Shown here piece by piece: positions 44,063 through 53,229 of a stretch of 64,000 bases of DNA. Each line of letters starts with the position of its first letter. Position 1 is the first letter of the stretch. Origin of the DNA: Gammaproteobacteria bacterium (GTDB lineage Bacteria; Pseudomonadota; Gammaproteobacteria; Pseudomonadales; Azotimanducaceae); assembly GCA_026708185.1 (NCBI GenBank), contig JAPOVK010000016.1, forward strand, positions 124,001-188,000. Reading direction: 5' to 3'. The notes beneath the pieces are model-generated. The model was not told the DNA's origin, searched no databases, and was given only the letters and a program-made list of their open reading frames with translations. Both the position numbers and the translations under genes were made by a program.

Positions 44063-45071
44063 GCTGTCGCGTACCTTCGCCACCGAGACGGCCGGCCAGC
44101 ACGAAATAGACGCCCCAGAGAACCAACATGGCCGCGCCGATCCCAAGGCGCAGCGATGTGTCCGTGACCAGTTGCCGACCGAGACCCTCGAGCAGGGCCG
44201 CCATGAACAGCATGACCACCGCGCCCACCACGAGCGTTGCCACCGTACGCCCGGTGTCGCGAAGGGCCGCTAGGCGCGTGCGACGACCGGGATTGATCAT
44301 TGCGCCTGCGAGGTGGAATCCTGCACCGCCGCAAAGAGCGATGGCCGTGAGTTCGGTCGTGCCGTGGATGGCGAGCCAAGCGAGGAAGTCGACGGTGAGC
44401 CCCTGGCCGGCGAAGACCGCGCAGATCGCGCCAAGGCCGAGGCCGTTGTAGAAGAGCAGCAGGACGACGGGCACACCGAACACCGCACCGAGCGCGAAAC
44501 AGAGCATGCCGACCCGGGCGTTGTGCTGGAACAGGAATGTCGCGAAGGCCGTCAACTGATCCGCGGCGCCCGGCCTTCGGAAAATCGCCGCCTCCAGTTC
44601 CTCCCGGGTGGCATCCGGCGTCCTTCCCTGGGCCATGGCCGGGTCGACGAAGGCCTCGAACCAGGCGGGTTCCTGGGTGGTCACCGTCCATCCGGTTGCG
44701 GCACCACCGAGCAGCAGCAAGGCCGAAAGCGCCGTGGCCCAACCGGTCCGTCGAACCGCACGCGGGAAATCACGCCGGAAGAAGCCGGCGAGTAGCTGCC
44801 CGAAACCTGCGCGTACGCCGTACACAACGAAATAGGCCCGCAGGCTCAAGGACTCCAGGTAGGCGCACAGGTTGGCATCGAAGGATATGCTCCGGGCAAC
44901 CGACAGCGACGACATGCAGGCGCGGTACAAGCCAGGCGCACGCAACAGTTCGTCCGCGCCCAGGGACCGCAAGCCGTCCTCTTCGGCACGCCTGATCAAC
45001 GCCTCAAGTTCACGCCATTTGGCCTCCCGTTCGATCCGGAAGCGAAAACTCTTCAGGAGATCTTCCGACAT
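44052..45071 (-). CDS. SpoIIM family (stage II sporulation protein M-like) membrane protein
   Basis: The product is a 339-residue membrane protein. A cytoplasmic N-terminal helical part (REAKWRELEALIRRAEEDGL, LYRACMSSLSVARSISFDAN) is followed by helices including FGVPVVLLLFYNGLGLGAIC and the LAWLAIHGTTELTAIALCGG segment, a signature of SpoIIM-like proteins. Despite the name these occur in many non-sporulating bacteria inside MoxR/DUF58 clusters and do not imply sporulation. The ATG at 45071 is chosen; a TTG nine bases upstream is the alternative. It overlaps the RDD gene and is 39 bp downstream of the DUF58 gene. Confidence 0.88.
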   Translation of the reverse strand: MSEDLLKSFRFRIEREAKWRELEALIRRAEEDGLRSLGADELLRAPGLYRACMSSLSVARSISFDANLCAYLESLSLRAYFVVYGVRAGFGQLLAGFFRRDFPRAVRRTGWATALSALLLLGGAATGWTVTTQEPAWFEAFVDPAMAQGRTPDATREELEAAIFRRPGAADQLTAFATFLFQHNARVGMLCFALGAVFGVPVVLLLFYNGLGLGAICAVFAGQGLTVDFLAWLAIHGTTELTAIALCGGAGFHLAGAMINPGRRTRLAALRDTGRTVATLVVGAVVMLFMAALLEGLGRQLVTDTSLRLGIGAAMLVLWGVYFVLAGRLGGEGTRQHGD

Positions 45072-45110
45072 GGCGGTCAACGGTGCGCGGACGTCAACGG
45101 CGTAGCCACG

Positions 45111-46412
45111 CTAGATCTCGTCTCTCGCCTTGACGGCCAAGTAGCGGTTGATGAGCGCAGGCCCGAGACGCGCGGCCGGCGCTTCAACACAAAGCACGCC
45201 GAGGCGCGCGAGCTTCGCGAAGACCGCTTGGCGTTCGCGAATGAGGTCATGGGCCACGACCGCCCGTGCCACGTGCTCGAGGTCGCCCGGACGGCGTGCG
45301 AATGGGCGCTCCAACGAGGTGTCGGTCAGCGCGACGAAGAGAGTCAGATGCCGCTTGGCGAGGTAGCCCACGTTCTCGATCATCAGGTCCGCGGTCACCG
45401 TGTCGACGAAATCCGTGGCGACGACAACCAATGAGCGGCGCGACAGTCGCGTCCGCAGGTCGGCGAGCGCCAGCGTGAAGTTGGTCTCTTGCGTACTGTA
45501 GTCGATAGCTGCCAGCGCGGTTTGCAGCCCCGCCATGGTCCCCATACCGCCCGCCGGTGTGACGAAGGCGCGCGTCCGTGCATCGAACGCTGCCAGTCCG
45601 ACCTTGTCCCCGGATCGGAGGGAAACATAGCCGAGCAGCAACAGCGCGCCGATGGCGTGGTCGAGCTTCGGCAGACCGTCGACGGTCTCCGCCATCAGCC
45701 GGCCGGTGTCCAGTGCCAGCACCACGTGGTGGTTGCGCTCCGTCTGGAATTCCTTGCAGAGCAGTTCGCGGTGCCTTGCCGAGTGCTTCCAGTCGATTGT
45801 GCGCGGGTCGAGTCCCGCCGCGTACTCGCGCAGTGCCTCGAACTCGGTGCCGGTACCCTTCTGGAACTGCGGCTTGACGCCGAGCGGCGCATCGGTGGCG
45901 GCGAATGCGATGGCCTGACGTTTCACCGATGCGATGTTCGGAACCACGGGACACTCCAAATGGAGAGGACGGCGGAACGTTCGGGCGGCGAATCCAAGCG
46001 GGCCTTCCGTGCGTATCCAGAGGCTCGTCAGCCGCACGCTGCCTCGGCGGTGCGGACGGATCTCAACCCAGCGTTCCGCGGTGGTTCCCGGTGCGACGCG
46101 GGCGGTTTGCGGAGCCAAGGCATTGGTCGGACCTTGGACGTCGACGGTGAAGTCGACGGCAACCGGTACGCGCGTGTCGATCCGGACGGCGATTCGCTCC
46201 GCTTCACCCACGTGCAATGTTCCCGGCGGCCGGACATCCGCAACCACGCGCTGACGGACGAGGCCGAGTACGTCTGCGCCGATTGCGGCCAGCACGACGA
46301 CCAGCCACACAGGACCCAATACCCACCAAGTCGGGGCGGCGAATGCGACGCCAAGGGCGATAGGTGCTGCAACGCCGAGAGCGGTGGCAGCGCGGACCGT
46401 CGGGTGGATCAC
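45111..46412 (-). CDS. DUF58 (VWA-like) protein
   Basis: The product is a 433-residue protein with two N-terminal membrane helices ([39 protein letters not shown]), a beta-rich extracytoplasmic-type region, and the DUF58 core [19 protein letters not shown] then [10 protein letters not shown]. After that a VWA-like fold begins at [12 protein letters not shown], with a partly degenerate metal site. In characterised relatives such proteins work with MoxR ATPases as chaperone-like complexes. Start and stop overlap the MoxR gene (ATGA), which supports a stoichiometric partnership. Confidence 0.92.
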   Translation of the reverse strand: MIHPTVRAATALGVAAPIALGVAFAAPTWWVLGPVWLVVVLAAIGADVLGLVRQRVVADVRPPGTLHVGEAERIAVRIDTRVPVAVDFTVDVQGPTNALAPQTARVAPGTTAERWVEIRPHRRGSVRLTSLWIRTEGPLGFAARTFRRPLHLECPVVPNIASVKRQAIAFAATDAPLGVKPQFQKGTGTEFEALREYAAGLDPRTIDWKHSARHRELLCKEFQTERNHHVVLALDTGRLMAETVDGLPKLDHAIGALLLLGYVSLRSGDKVGLAAFDARTRAFVTPAGGMGTMAGLQTALAAIDYSTQETNFTLALADLRTRLSRRSLVVVATDFVDTVTADLMIENVGYLAKRHLTLFVALTDTSLERPFARRPGDLEHVARAVVAHDLIRERQAVFAKLARLGVLCVEAPAARLGPALINRYLAVKARDEI

Positions 46413-47365
46413 TTGGGAACCGGCGTCAAGTCGATGATCTGCTCGATGATCCCGTCCGCGTCCAAGCCTTCGATTTCCGAGCCCGGGGAAAGTACAACGC
46501 GGTGCCGCAGGGTCGGCGTTGCAAGGGACTTGATGTCGTCAGGGATGACGTAGTCCCGCCCATCGAGCGCAGCAAACGCCCGCGACGCTACTGCAAGCAT
46601 GTTGGCGGCTCGTGGCGACGCGCCAAAGCTCAAGCCCTGGTGCTCGCGGGTCGCTCGAACGAGATCGACGACGTAGTCCACGAGGTCGTCGCCCAAACGG
46701 ATGCTCTCGATCAACGATCGGACCTCCCGGAGCGCATCCATCGATGCGAGGGGTCGGATGCCGAACGCATCCGGACTCGCCATCGTGCCCCGACTACCGT
46801 GGGCGGACACGATGGCGCGTTCGTCGTCCCGGCCCGGATAGTCGATCACATGCTTGAACAGGAATCGGTCGAGTTGCGCCTCGGGTAGCGGGTACGTGCC
46901 CTGTTGCTCGATCGGATTCTGCGTCGCCACCACCATGAAGCCGTCCTGCAACGGGTAGTCCACGCCGTCGATCGTCACGGCACGCTCCTGCATGGCCTGC
47001 AGCAAGGCGGCCTGGGTCTTCGGCGGTGTGCGATTGACCTCGTCGGCCAGGAGTATCTGCGTGAAGACCGGACCCTTGGTGAGCACGAACCGCGAGTCTG
47101 TGAAGTTGAAGATGTTGGTCCCGATGACGTCCCCGGGCATCAGGTCTGGCGTGAACTGGATTCGGCCGAAGTCGAGATCGAGCGTCGCGGCGAAGCACCG
47201 CGCGATCATCGTCTTGGCCGTGCCCGGTACGCCTTCGATCAGCACGTGGCCGTCCGAGAGCAGTCCGACGAGGAGCAGGTCGAGCGTGGCATCCTGGCCA
47301 ACTACCGCCTTGTGTATTTCCCCCCTGATCGTCTCAGCCAAAGCCGCGACCCGGTCTATGTCCAC
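46409..47365 (-). CDS. MoxR family AAA+ ATPase
   Basis: The product is a 318-residue AAA+ ATPase of the MoxR/RavA clade. Walker A is GVPGTAKT at residues 45-52, Walker B ILLADE at 104-109, the sensor region [20 protein letters not shown] and the Arg finger in LDRFLFKH. The C-terminal lid contains [20 protein letters not shown]. MoxR proteins act as remodelling chaperones for neighbouring VWA/DUF58 proteins. The gene overlaps the DUF4350 gene by 32 bp at its start and the DUF58 gene by four bases at its end. Confidence 0.95.
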   Translation of the reverse strand: MDIDRVAALAETIRGEIHKAVVGQDATLDLLLVGLLSDGHVLIEGVPGTAKTMIARCFAATLDLDFGRIQFTPDLMPGDVIGTNIFNFTDSRFVLTKGPVFTQILLADEVNRTPPKTQAALLQAMQERAVTIDGVDYPLQDGFMVVATQNPIEQQGTYPLPEAQLDRFLFKHVIDYPGRDDERAIVSAHGSRGTMASPDAFGIRPLASMDALREVRSLIESIRLGDDLVDYVVDLVRATREHQGLSFGASPRAANMLAVASRAFAALDGRDYVIPDDIKSLATPTLRHRVVLSPGSEIEGLDADGIIEQIIDLTPVPK

Positions 47366-48587
47366 CGAACATCTCCTCCATCCAATCGTAGTAGCGGCGA
47401 GCCTTGGCCAACGGTCGCAGTGTCCCCGCGTCGGGAAGCCTTGTCTGGACCCCGCGACGTTGGGCGATCCCTTCGAGGGTGCCGCGCAGCTCGGTCAACT
47501 CGTCGTTCCCCGGTCGCGAGCCCGGCTGGTCGACGTGCAAGCGACGGGCGGCCTCTTCCAACGTTGCATTGCCGTAGCGATCGGCGATGTAGGCGGCATG
47601 GTCAGCCGTCGCCAAAAGCCGGCCCGCGTTGCCCAGTAGTGTCTCGTGACCGCTCCCGAACACGGGCGTTCCTTCGTTCCCGGCGCGATCAGTCCCGAAT
47701 CGGACCGCAGCGCGCCAGACCATGGCCCCGATGGTGGCCAACGCGAGTAGCGTCGCGGCGAGGAAAGGCGGTGCAAGGAGAAGCCGTGGCAGACTCGGCA
47801 CGATCGCGAAGCCGTGGAGGGACTCGTCGAAATGGATGGTGGCGTCGGACGACGTCAGCAACTCGTCGATCAAGCCCAAGGCCAAGCGGGCGTTGTTCCC
47901 GCGATGCAGGCCGTGGTTGGCGATCAGGTCGGGGTCGGCCAACACGACCGTCCTAGAGTCCGTTTCGGCAGCGGGCGCTTCGCAGACGAGAATGCCGCCG
48001 TCCGAGGACGCAACGAGCGGTCGCAAATCACTGTCCCTTACCAATTGCGGTCGTTCGATCTCCGGGACAGGCCCAAGGCGGGCGGTCCAGGCCGTCTCCG
48101 ACCCGGGCCTCGCGATGGTGGCCTCGCCCAGGACGCCATGGGCGACCTTGTCGACCGAGGCTTTCGACATGGGCACCGCGCCTTCGATCCATCCCCGAGG
48201 CAGCGCCGTGGGCATGCCCGTCAGGCGCTGCCGCCACTTCGGGAGCGCCACGAGCACCCGGCGTTTGCCCTCCAGGAGGCGCTGCATGTCCGCCACGGTA
48301 TTGATCCCGAGATCCGGTTCCAGGACCAGCAGCAGGTCTTCGGCGGCGACTCCCCGGCCCTGCCGGCTCCGGTTGACCTCAACGCGGTAGCCCGCCTCGC
48401 GTAGCAGGCCCGCCAAGGCCGCATGGCCGATCGCCGAGGGCGAATAACTGCTCGGCCGCGTGACGACCCGATCGGCCGGGTCCACGATGACCATGAGGAC
48501 AATCGTTGCGCACAACGCCGCGCCGCCGATGAGGATTAGGAGGGCCGCTGTCCGCGGATTGAGGATTCGGTCGTGATCGGCGGACAC
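47334..48587 (-). CDS. DUF4350-type membrane protein
   Basis: The product is a 417-residue protein. One N-terminal membrane helix ([20 protein letters not shown]) is followed by [20 protein letters not shown] and a Rossmann-like extracytoplasmic domain with [11 protein letters not shown] and the typical [11 protein letters not shown] second helix ([21 protein letters not shown]) leads to a cytoplasmic C-terminal helical region ending in [12 protein letters not shown]. This is the standard arrangement of DUF4350 proteins found with MoxR and DUF58. The start is 40 bp after the DUF4129-like gene. Biochemical function is unknown. Confidence 0.82.
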   Translation of the reverse strand: MSADHDRILNPRTAALLILIGGAALCATIVLMVIVDPADRVVTRPSSYSPSAIGHAALAGLLREAGYRVEVNRSRQGRGVAAEDLLLVLEPDLGINTVADMQRLLEGKRRVLVALPKWRQRLTGMPTALPRGWIEGAVPMSKASVDKVAHGVLGEATIARPGSETAWTARLGPVPEIERPQLVRDSDLRPLVASSDGGILVCEAPAAETDSRTVVLADPDLIANHGLHRGNNARLALGLIDELLTSSDATIHFDESLHGFAIVPSLPRLLLAPPFLAATLLALATIGAMVWRAAVRFGTDRAGNEGTPVFGSGHETLLGNAGRLLATADHAAYIADRYGNATLEEAARRLHVDQPGSRPGNDELTELRGTLEGIAQRRGVQTRLPDAGTLRPLAKARRYYDWMEEMFGGHRPGRGFG

Positions 48588-48627
48588 TACGCGGCTTCCG
48601 ACCTGGATGTCTTGAGAGTGCCCACTG

Positions 48628-49302
48628 TTAACTGACGGGTTGCATTCTCGACGCCGGTGGGGGAATCGCGCGATTCACCTCGGCGGCGTCCCGTCGACAA
48701 GCCGCATATTGCTCCCGCGTGGCGGATCGACCGCCAAAGTGCACGAGTTCCGATGCGCGGACCAACGCCCGGAGACACTCCCGATGCGGCCCGACGGTCG
48801 TCCGCGCAATCTCGCGCGCTGTCGCCGCTCGCGATGGCGGATCGTCGACCCGCAACGTGTCCAGTACGCCCAGCAGCAACAGGTGGATCGCCTCCCCGAA
48901 TCGCCCTCGGCGCGCGAGTTCGTCCGCCACTCGAAGCCAATCCGCCCGTACCGCACGTTCGGGTTTCCCGCGCGGCTCGACGCCAGGTTGTCCGCCGGAC
49001 CGACCGGGCGCAATGGCGACGGTGTCCAAGCCGAAGCCCGCCAGCCACAGCGCCAGCGCCGTGATGCCGACGACGGCGATGCCGAGCAAGCCCCACGCGA
49101 ACGCGGTCGGAATCCGGAAGCCGGCCGCAGGTGATGTCGTCCGCGCCGCCACCGGCAACTGCCGCTGGATCTTCTGTTCGGCGTAGATGTTCTCTAGCGC
49201 CGCGGCATCGACGCGTGATTCCGCCGCCGCCCAACCGGCGAGACTGGCGAGCACGGCAAATGTCCCGAGAAACCGTCGGAGGCTGGGCGCAAACGGAATC
49301 AC
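48628..49302 (-). CDS. DUF4129-like membrane protein, first gene of the MoxR cluster
   Basis: The product is a 224-residue protein with a signal peptide or anchor (FLGTFAVLASLAGWAAAES) and a second hydrophobic helix (TAFAWGLLGIAVVGITALAL). The cytoplasmic C-terminal domain has WLRVADELARRGRFGEAIHL, LLLLGVLDTLRVDDPPSRAA and TAREIARTTVG, the DUF4129 pattern. The domain occurs in transglutaminase-like and MoxR-linked proteins. A longer overlapping frame (48587-49309) has no family match and was set aside. It heads the six-gene minus-strand cluster. Confidence 0.8.
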   Translation of the reverse strand: MIPFAPSLRRFLGTFAVLASLAGWAAAESRVDAAALENIYAEQKIQRQLPVAARTTSPAAGFRIPTAFAWGLLGIAVVGITALALWLAGFGLDTVAIAPGRSGGQPGVEPRGKPERAVRADWLRVADELARRGRFGEAIHLLLLGVLDTLRVDDPPSRAATAREIARTTVGPHRECLRALVRASELVHFGGRSATREQYAACRRDAAEVNRAIPPPASRMQPVS

Positions 49303-49382
49303 CCGGCAATCCTATCGCTGGCGGGTTCGCGCCGCCAAACGTCTACCGCGCGATGAAGGGCGCCACAGGTCACGAGCGGAGT

Positions 49383-50741
49383 TCACCTCTCGAAACTCAG
49401 CAGCCTTAGTGGCAAAGGCCACACCGCGACCCCGTTGATCTCTCCCGGTGTCCGGCTCTTGCTCCAGATCTCCCCGTTGCCGTAGCGTGTGATCTGCGTC
49501 AGCGTCTTAGGACGAAGCTGGTTGGTCCACTTGACCTCGACCGGCCAGAAACGGCCGTCGCGCACGTAGGCCACGTCGACCTCCGCCCGGGCCTTGATGT
49601 AGAAGGTCGGGTGAGCCCTGCGGCAATGCGCCGCAACGCATGCCTCCACGATCTGGGACGCCCATACGGAGTCCGCCCTGGCCGACAGGATCTGCGTCTC
49701 GAACGGGTCGACGTCTGGATCGAGCCACGCACGAACCGCATGCAGGATGAACGGGTCCGAGAAGACGACTTTCCTCGCTTTCTTCGGCGCCGGTGCCAGC
49801 TTGTCCTCCATCAGCGCGGGCACGACGCACGCAGCATCCATGCGTTCGAGCAAGGCCACGTAGTCCGCAACGGTCCTCGGATGGTCGATCGACAAGTCCT
49901 GGGCCAGTGCGTTCCAGGTGATCTGGCTCGTGTAGCGCTTGACGATAGCCGCGAGCACTTCGCGGAGATACGGTTCCTGCTTGCCACGCTTCACGAAGTC
50001 GCCGCGGATCCAGTCGGAATACGTGGCGAGCGTGCTTGGCCGGATCGAGCCGTGGCTCGCCAGATCGTTGATGGCCGTGAGGTAGCCACCGTGCAGCAGG
50101 TAGCGGTCGAACGCGGCGTAGATCTCGCCGACGACTCTGGGCGGGATGGTCTCGGGCGCCTCGCCATCGGGCAGGACTCCGGCCAACGCCACGTATTCGC
50201 CAAAAGACAAGGGGTGCAAGTGGAAGTCGGCCTGCGCCGCGTGCCCGCGACGGCCTGGAAACCGCATCCGGGCTTCTTGCGTGACCAGAAGGTCAGACCC
50301 GGTGACCACCAGGACCGTGCGATCGAGCATGCCTGCATCGGCAGCGAACTTGACCGCCTTGTCCCAGTCCCCGATGTAGGTGACTTCGTCGACCACTAGG
50401 TAGTTGAGGCCGTCGGGTGGAGCTTCCTCGAGGTGCACGTTCAGGTGCAGCAGCAGGCCGTGGTGGTCGTCGATCAATTCCCCGGTCAGGTAGGTTACGG
50501 CGCTCGGCGCCACGCCACTGTCCAACAACTGTGCAACCCATTGCTTGAGTAACGTCGACTTGCCAGTCTGTCGGCCCCCGCCAAGGCTGTAGATCCCTGG
50601 CGTGGACGTCGGCAACTCCTCCAAGAGGCCAGACCGGTGCTGCAATGGACAAGTGGCCAGATGGCGCAGTTGCGGATCCCGCTCGCGGAACCGGCGCGGG
50701 TCTGCCAAGTGACTGTTGTGAGCCAGGAATCTTGCGTCCAT
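49383..50741 (-). CDS. AAA ATPase with DUF4143 (P-loop ATPase/archaeal-type)
   Basis: The product is a 452-residue protein with Walker A GGGRQTGKST at residues 54-63, Walker B NYLVVDEVTYIGDW, a sensor region VLVVTGSDLLVTQEARMRFP, and a C-terminal DUF4143-like part with a nuclease-like core (ARAEVDVAYVRDGRFWPVEV then KWTN). That last segment matches the D-x(n)-ExK pattern of PD-(D/E)XK folds. Such ATPases are widespread in accessory regions, and their role is unsettled. Its promoter overlaps a perfect palindrome at 50794-50815. A relative begins at 63668. Confidence 0.85.
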   Translation of the reverse strand: MDARFLAHNSHLADPRRFRERDPQLRHLATCPLQHRSGLLEELPTSTPGIYSLGGGRQTGKSTLLKQWVAQLLDSGVAPSAVTYLTGELIDDHHGLLLHLNVHLEEAPPDGLNYLVVDEVTYIGDWDKAVKFAADAGMLDRTVLVVTGSDLLVTQEARMRFPGRRGHAAQADFHLHPLSFGEYVALAGVLPDGEAPETIPPRVVGEIYAAFDRYLLHGGYLTAINDLASHGSIRPSTLATYSDWIRGDFVKRGKQEPYLREVLAAIVKRYTSQITWNALAQDLSIDHPRTVADYVALLERMDAACVVPALMEDKLAPAPKKARKVVFSDPFILHAVRAWLDPDVDPFETQILSARADSVWASQIVEACVAAHCRRAHPTFYIKARAEVDVAYVRDGRFWPVEVKWTNQLRPKTLTQITRYGNGEIWSKSRTPGEINGVAVWPLPLRLLSFER

Positions 50742-50793
50742 GGCCGTCGGCTCCCGATACCCTGCCCAAACCTATCCAAATTTAGACATTTGT

Positions 50794-50815
50794 CAATGAC
50801 TAAATTTAGTCATTG
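50794..50815. promoter_or_regulatory. Perfect 22-bp palindrome at the ATPase promoter
   Basis: CAATGACTAAA and TTTAGTCATTG are exact reverse complements with no spacer. A third half-site AAATTTAGACATT (50778-50790) lies beside it. On the minus strand TTGACA (50797-50792) begins inside the palindrome and, 16 bp on, TAGGTT may be the -10, so a repressor bound here would block the ATPase promoter. TATAGT at 50825-50830 may serve the plus-strand gene at 50890. Confidence 0.6.
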
Positions 50816-50889
50816 GCCGTTGACTATAGTATCTCCAATGTGGAACGCCAACCGAACTGCGCCTACGATCACGACGTCGTCGCTGCGGG

Positions 50890-51399
50890 GTGGGCCAGAT
50901 GCTTCGAGCAAGAGCACCGGAGAACAGCAAACCCGTGGCGGCACGCCCACACTTTCCAGCCGCCTACGGGGCGCCGACCGACACCGCACTCATGCCGTGG
51001 GCCACGGCGAACGAAAGACTCATGCACGCTTCGCACTACTGGCTATGCACCGTCGGTCCGGACGCCATGCCGATGGCACGCCCGCTCGACGGCGTCTGGA
51101 TCGCCAACGCACTCTACTTCGGGGGCGATCCGGCCACGCGCTGGCGGCGGAACCTAAGAGCCAACGCGCATGCCAGCGTGCATCTGGACGACGCCGCGAG
51201 TCCCGTCATGCTTGAGGGCGAGGTCGTCGTGGACGGCGCATCGGACAAACTGGCGGCCGTCATTGCCGAGAAGACACACGCGAAGTACGGGTGGGGGTCG
51301 GTCGATCAGTACCGCGCGGAGGTGTGTGCGTTCATCCCGCATCGGGCGATCGCTTGGACTGGGCTGTTCGAGAACGCGACCCGTTTCACGTTTCCTTGA
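50890..51399 (+). CDS. Pyridoxamine 5'-phosphate oxidase (PPOX/FMN-binding) family protein
   Basis: The product has 169 residues from a GTG at 50890. It is a split beta-barrel flavoprotein: NERLMHASHYWLCTVGPDAM, PMARPLDGVWIANALYFGGD and WRRNLRANAHASVHLDDAAS are the strand and cofactor-contact segments of the PPOX superfamily, followed by VMLEGEVVVDG. Members bind FMN, F420 or heme and often detoxify or reduce small molecules. The start could be the next ATG at 50899. A shared control palindrome lies just upstream. Substrate unknown. Confidence 0.82.
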   Translation: MGQMLRARAPENSKPVAARPHFPAAYGAPTDTALMPWATANERLMHASHYWLCTVGPDAMPMARPLDGVWIANALYFGGDPATRWRRNLRANAHASVHLDDAASPVMLEGEVVVDGASDKLAAVIAEKTHAKYGWGSVDQYRAEVCAFIPHRAIAWTGLFENATRFTFP

Positions 51400-51431
51400 A
51401 CCGGCAGCACCAACTCGAGGCTGCGGTCTCG

Positions 51432-51449
51432 GTATGACTACAGTCATAC
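51432..51449. promoter_or_regulatory. Operator-like palindrome upstream of the CopG-type antitoxin
   Basis: GTATGACT and AGTCATAC are exact reverse complements around AC, ending ten bases before the antitoxin ATG. Ribbon-helix-helix antitoxins bind such sites to repress themselves. The core TGACT...AGTCA recurs at 50794-50815 and, less exactly, at 34408-34440. Confidence 0.6.
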
Positions 51450-51458
51450 TTCGCGCAT

Positions 51459-51776
51459 ATGAAGACTTCGATCTCGTTGCGCGATGACCTGTTCCAGGCC
51501 GCAGAGCGGCTCGCGGCCTCGTCGGGGTTGACGCGGAGCGAACTCTACGCCAAGGCGCTGAGCGAGTACGTGCGCCTGCACGATGGCACTCAGGTCACGG
51601 ACAAGCTGAACGAGGTTTACGCCGACGTCGACTCCTCGGTCGACGATGTGCTTGGTACGCTCCAGTTTCGCTCGATACCACGCGAACGAGGGTCTACGTC
51701 TCGTTTTGGGTCTCAGCTCCTGCGGGTGAGCCGACTGGGACAGTTTCCCCGAGACGACGCTTCGCGAACTCCGTAG
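51459..51776 (+). CDS. Ribbon-helix-helix (CopG/MazE-like) antitoxin with altered C-terminus and no toxin
   Basis: The first 72 residues read as a complete ribbon-helix-helix antitoxin: MKTSISLRDDLFQAAERLAA, SSGLTRSELYAKALSEYVRL, then LNEVYADVDSSVDDVLGTLQ. Related antitoxins stop just after a SLPRE-like end, and a MazF-type toxin gene follows. Here RSIPRERG runs on for about 30 unrelated residues to a stop at 51774-51776, and the next gene is the convergent MATE transporter. A deletion has apparently fused the antitoxin to foreign sequence and removed the toxin. The protein may still bind the palindrome upstream. Confidence 0.72.
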   Translation: MKTSISLRDDLFQAAERLAASSGLTRSELYAKALSEYVRLHDGTQVTDKLNEVYADVDSSVDDVLGTLQFRSIPRERGSTSRFGSQLLRVSRLGQFPRDDASRTP

Positions 51777-51797
51777 CCAAACGGCTGACTACCGTGC

Positions 51798-53150
51798 CTA
51801 CGCCGCCACCGCCTTGCCGGGCGAATGCCGGAGGAACAGCCCCAACGCCAAAACCGCAGCCACCCCTTCCGCGACAGGTAGTGCCGCCACGAACCCATAG
51901 TCCGCCAGCAGGTAGTAGCCAAGCACCAGGAATGTCGCCGGAAAGACCAGGCCACGGCCCAAGGCGACCACGCCCGACTGCAAGGGCCGATGGATCGCCG
52001 TCAAGTACCCCGACAGCAGCATGTTCGCACCGGCAAAGAGGAACAGCGGCCATACGTAGGTCACGAAGTCAGTCGCCATGGCCACCATCGCCGCGCTGTC
52101 CGGGCCGTCCACGAACAGCAGGATCATCGGCCTGCTCACCGTCAGCAACAGGCCGATGAAGGCAACGCTCACCAGCGCGATCGTGCTACCCGCGGTGACC
52201 AGGAACGCGCCGATCCGCCGGGCGTTCCGCGCGCCGTAGTTCTGCGAGACCATGACGCCGATCGTGTCCGCGACCGCGAAGAACACCATGAATCCGAGCA
52301 GCATCAGGTAGTTCACGACGGTGATCGCCGCCACGCCGGCAACGCCGACACGCTGGATCAGCATCCAGTTCAGGATCAGCGCGACGATGCCCCCGGACAC
52401 TTCGTTGATGAACTCCGAGATCCCGTTGTATGCCGCCTGGAAGACCTCCTTCCAGTTGTCCTGGCGAAAGCCGAAGCGCAGTCTCCTCCCGGGCTTGACG
52501 AAGTAGACCAGCATCACGACGAGCGGCAGCGCCTGCGACAACCCTGTGGCGAACGCCGCGCCGGCAAGACCCCAGCCGAAAACACCGATGAACAGGTAGT
52601 CGAGCGCGATGTTGACCACCGCGCCGACCGTCAGCGCGGTCGCCGCGAGATTCGGGAAGCCGTCCAACCGGATGAAGAAGTACAACGCGATCGCCGCCAG
52701 TTGCGCGACGAGGAACGGCATGATGATGCGGTAGTACTCGCGCATCAGCGGGAACAGGTCCTCCGTCGCGCCGAGCGCCGCGAAGAGTTGCTCCTCCAGC
52801 ACCAACCCTATGACCACCACCCCAACGCCGTACAGCGTCGCGGCCACGAGCGTTTTGCTGAAAACGGCCGATGCAGCGGCCGGGTCGCGTTCCCCGAGGT
52901 ACTTGCCGCCGCGGACGGAGCCGCCGATGGCCAGCATCAGGCCAACGCCGAAGAGCAGCGTCGTGATCGGGATGATGAGGTTGACTACCGCCAGAGCGGT
53001 GACCCCGACGTAGTTGCCGATGAAGACGCCGTCCACCAGCGACGCGGACGTCATGGCGATGAGGCCGACCAGCGACAGCCCGAGGTAGCGGAAGAACGTC
53101 GGCACGACCGGCCCGTCGAGGGCATGGCCATCTTCCGTGGGCATGGACAT
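51798..53150 (-). CDS. MATE family efflux transporter
   Basis: The product is a 450-residue multidrug and toxin extrusion-type antiporter with about 12 membrane helices in two repeated halves (for example SLVDGVFIGNYVGVTALAVV, NLIIPITTLLFGVGLMLAIG in the first, NYLMLLGFMVFFAVADTIGV and SQNYGARNARRIGAFLVTAG in the second). It would export cationic or organic compounds with H+ or Na+ exchange. It lies 79 bp downstream of the amidohydrolase gene in the same direction, with a perfect hairpin between them. Substrate unknown. Confidence 0.93.
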   Translation of the reverse strand: MSMPTEDGHALDGPVVPTFFRYLGLSLVGLIAMTSASLVDGVFIGNYVGVTALAVVNLIIPITTLLFGVGLMLAIGGSVRGGKYLGERDPAAASAVFSKTLVAATLYGVGVVVIGLVLEEQLFAALGATEDLFPLMREYYRIIMPFLVAQLAAIALYFFIRLDGFPNLAATALTVGAVVNIALDYLFIGVFGWGLAGAAFATGLSQALPLVVMLVYFVKPGRRLRFGFRQDNWKEVFQAAYNGISEFINEVSGGIVALILNWMLIQRVGVAGVAAITVVNYLMLLGFMVFFAVADTIGVMVSQNYGARNARRIGAFLVTAGSTIALVSVAFIGLLLTVSRPMILLFVDGPDSAAMVAMATDFVTYVWPLFLFAGANMLLSGYLTAIHRPLQSGVVALGRGLVFPATFLVLGYYLLADYGFVAALPVAEGVAAVLALGLFLRHSPGKAVAA

Positions 53151-53173
53151 GCCTACGTTCGCCTACTCGGTGC

Positions 53174-53191
53174 GCGGGCCCTTGGGCCCGC
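53174..53191. terminator. Perfect hairpin between the amidohydrolase and MATE genes
   Basis: GCGGGCCC and GGGCCCGC pair perfectly around TT. It follows the amidohydrolase stop (53230) and precedes the MATE start (53150), where an attenuator or rho-dependent pause could act. The absence of a T-run argues against a classical intrinsic terminator. Confidence 0.35.
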
Positions 53192-53229
53192 AACCCGGCC
53201 TTGAGAGCGCTACGGCTGCGCTTGCGGGG

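Noticed and set aside
44052-45071. Sporulation, because of the SpoIIM-like gene
   Set aside because: SpoIIM homologues occur with MoxR/DUF58 in many non-sporulating bacteria, and no other sporulation gene is present.
48587-49309. 240-codon minus-strand frame over the DUF4129-like gene
   Set aside because: The 48628-49302 frame has the DUF4129 pattern and membrane helices; this one is Arg-rich with no family.
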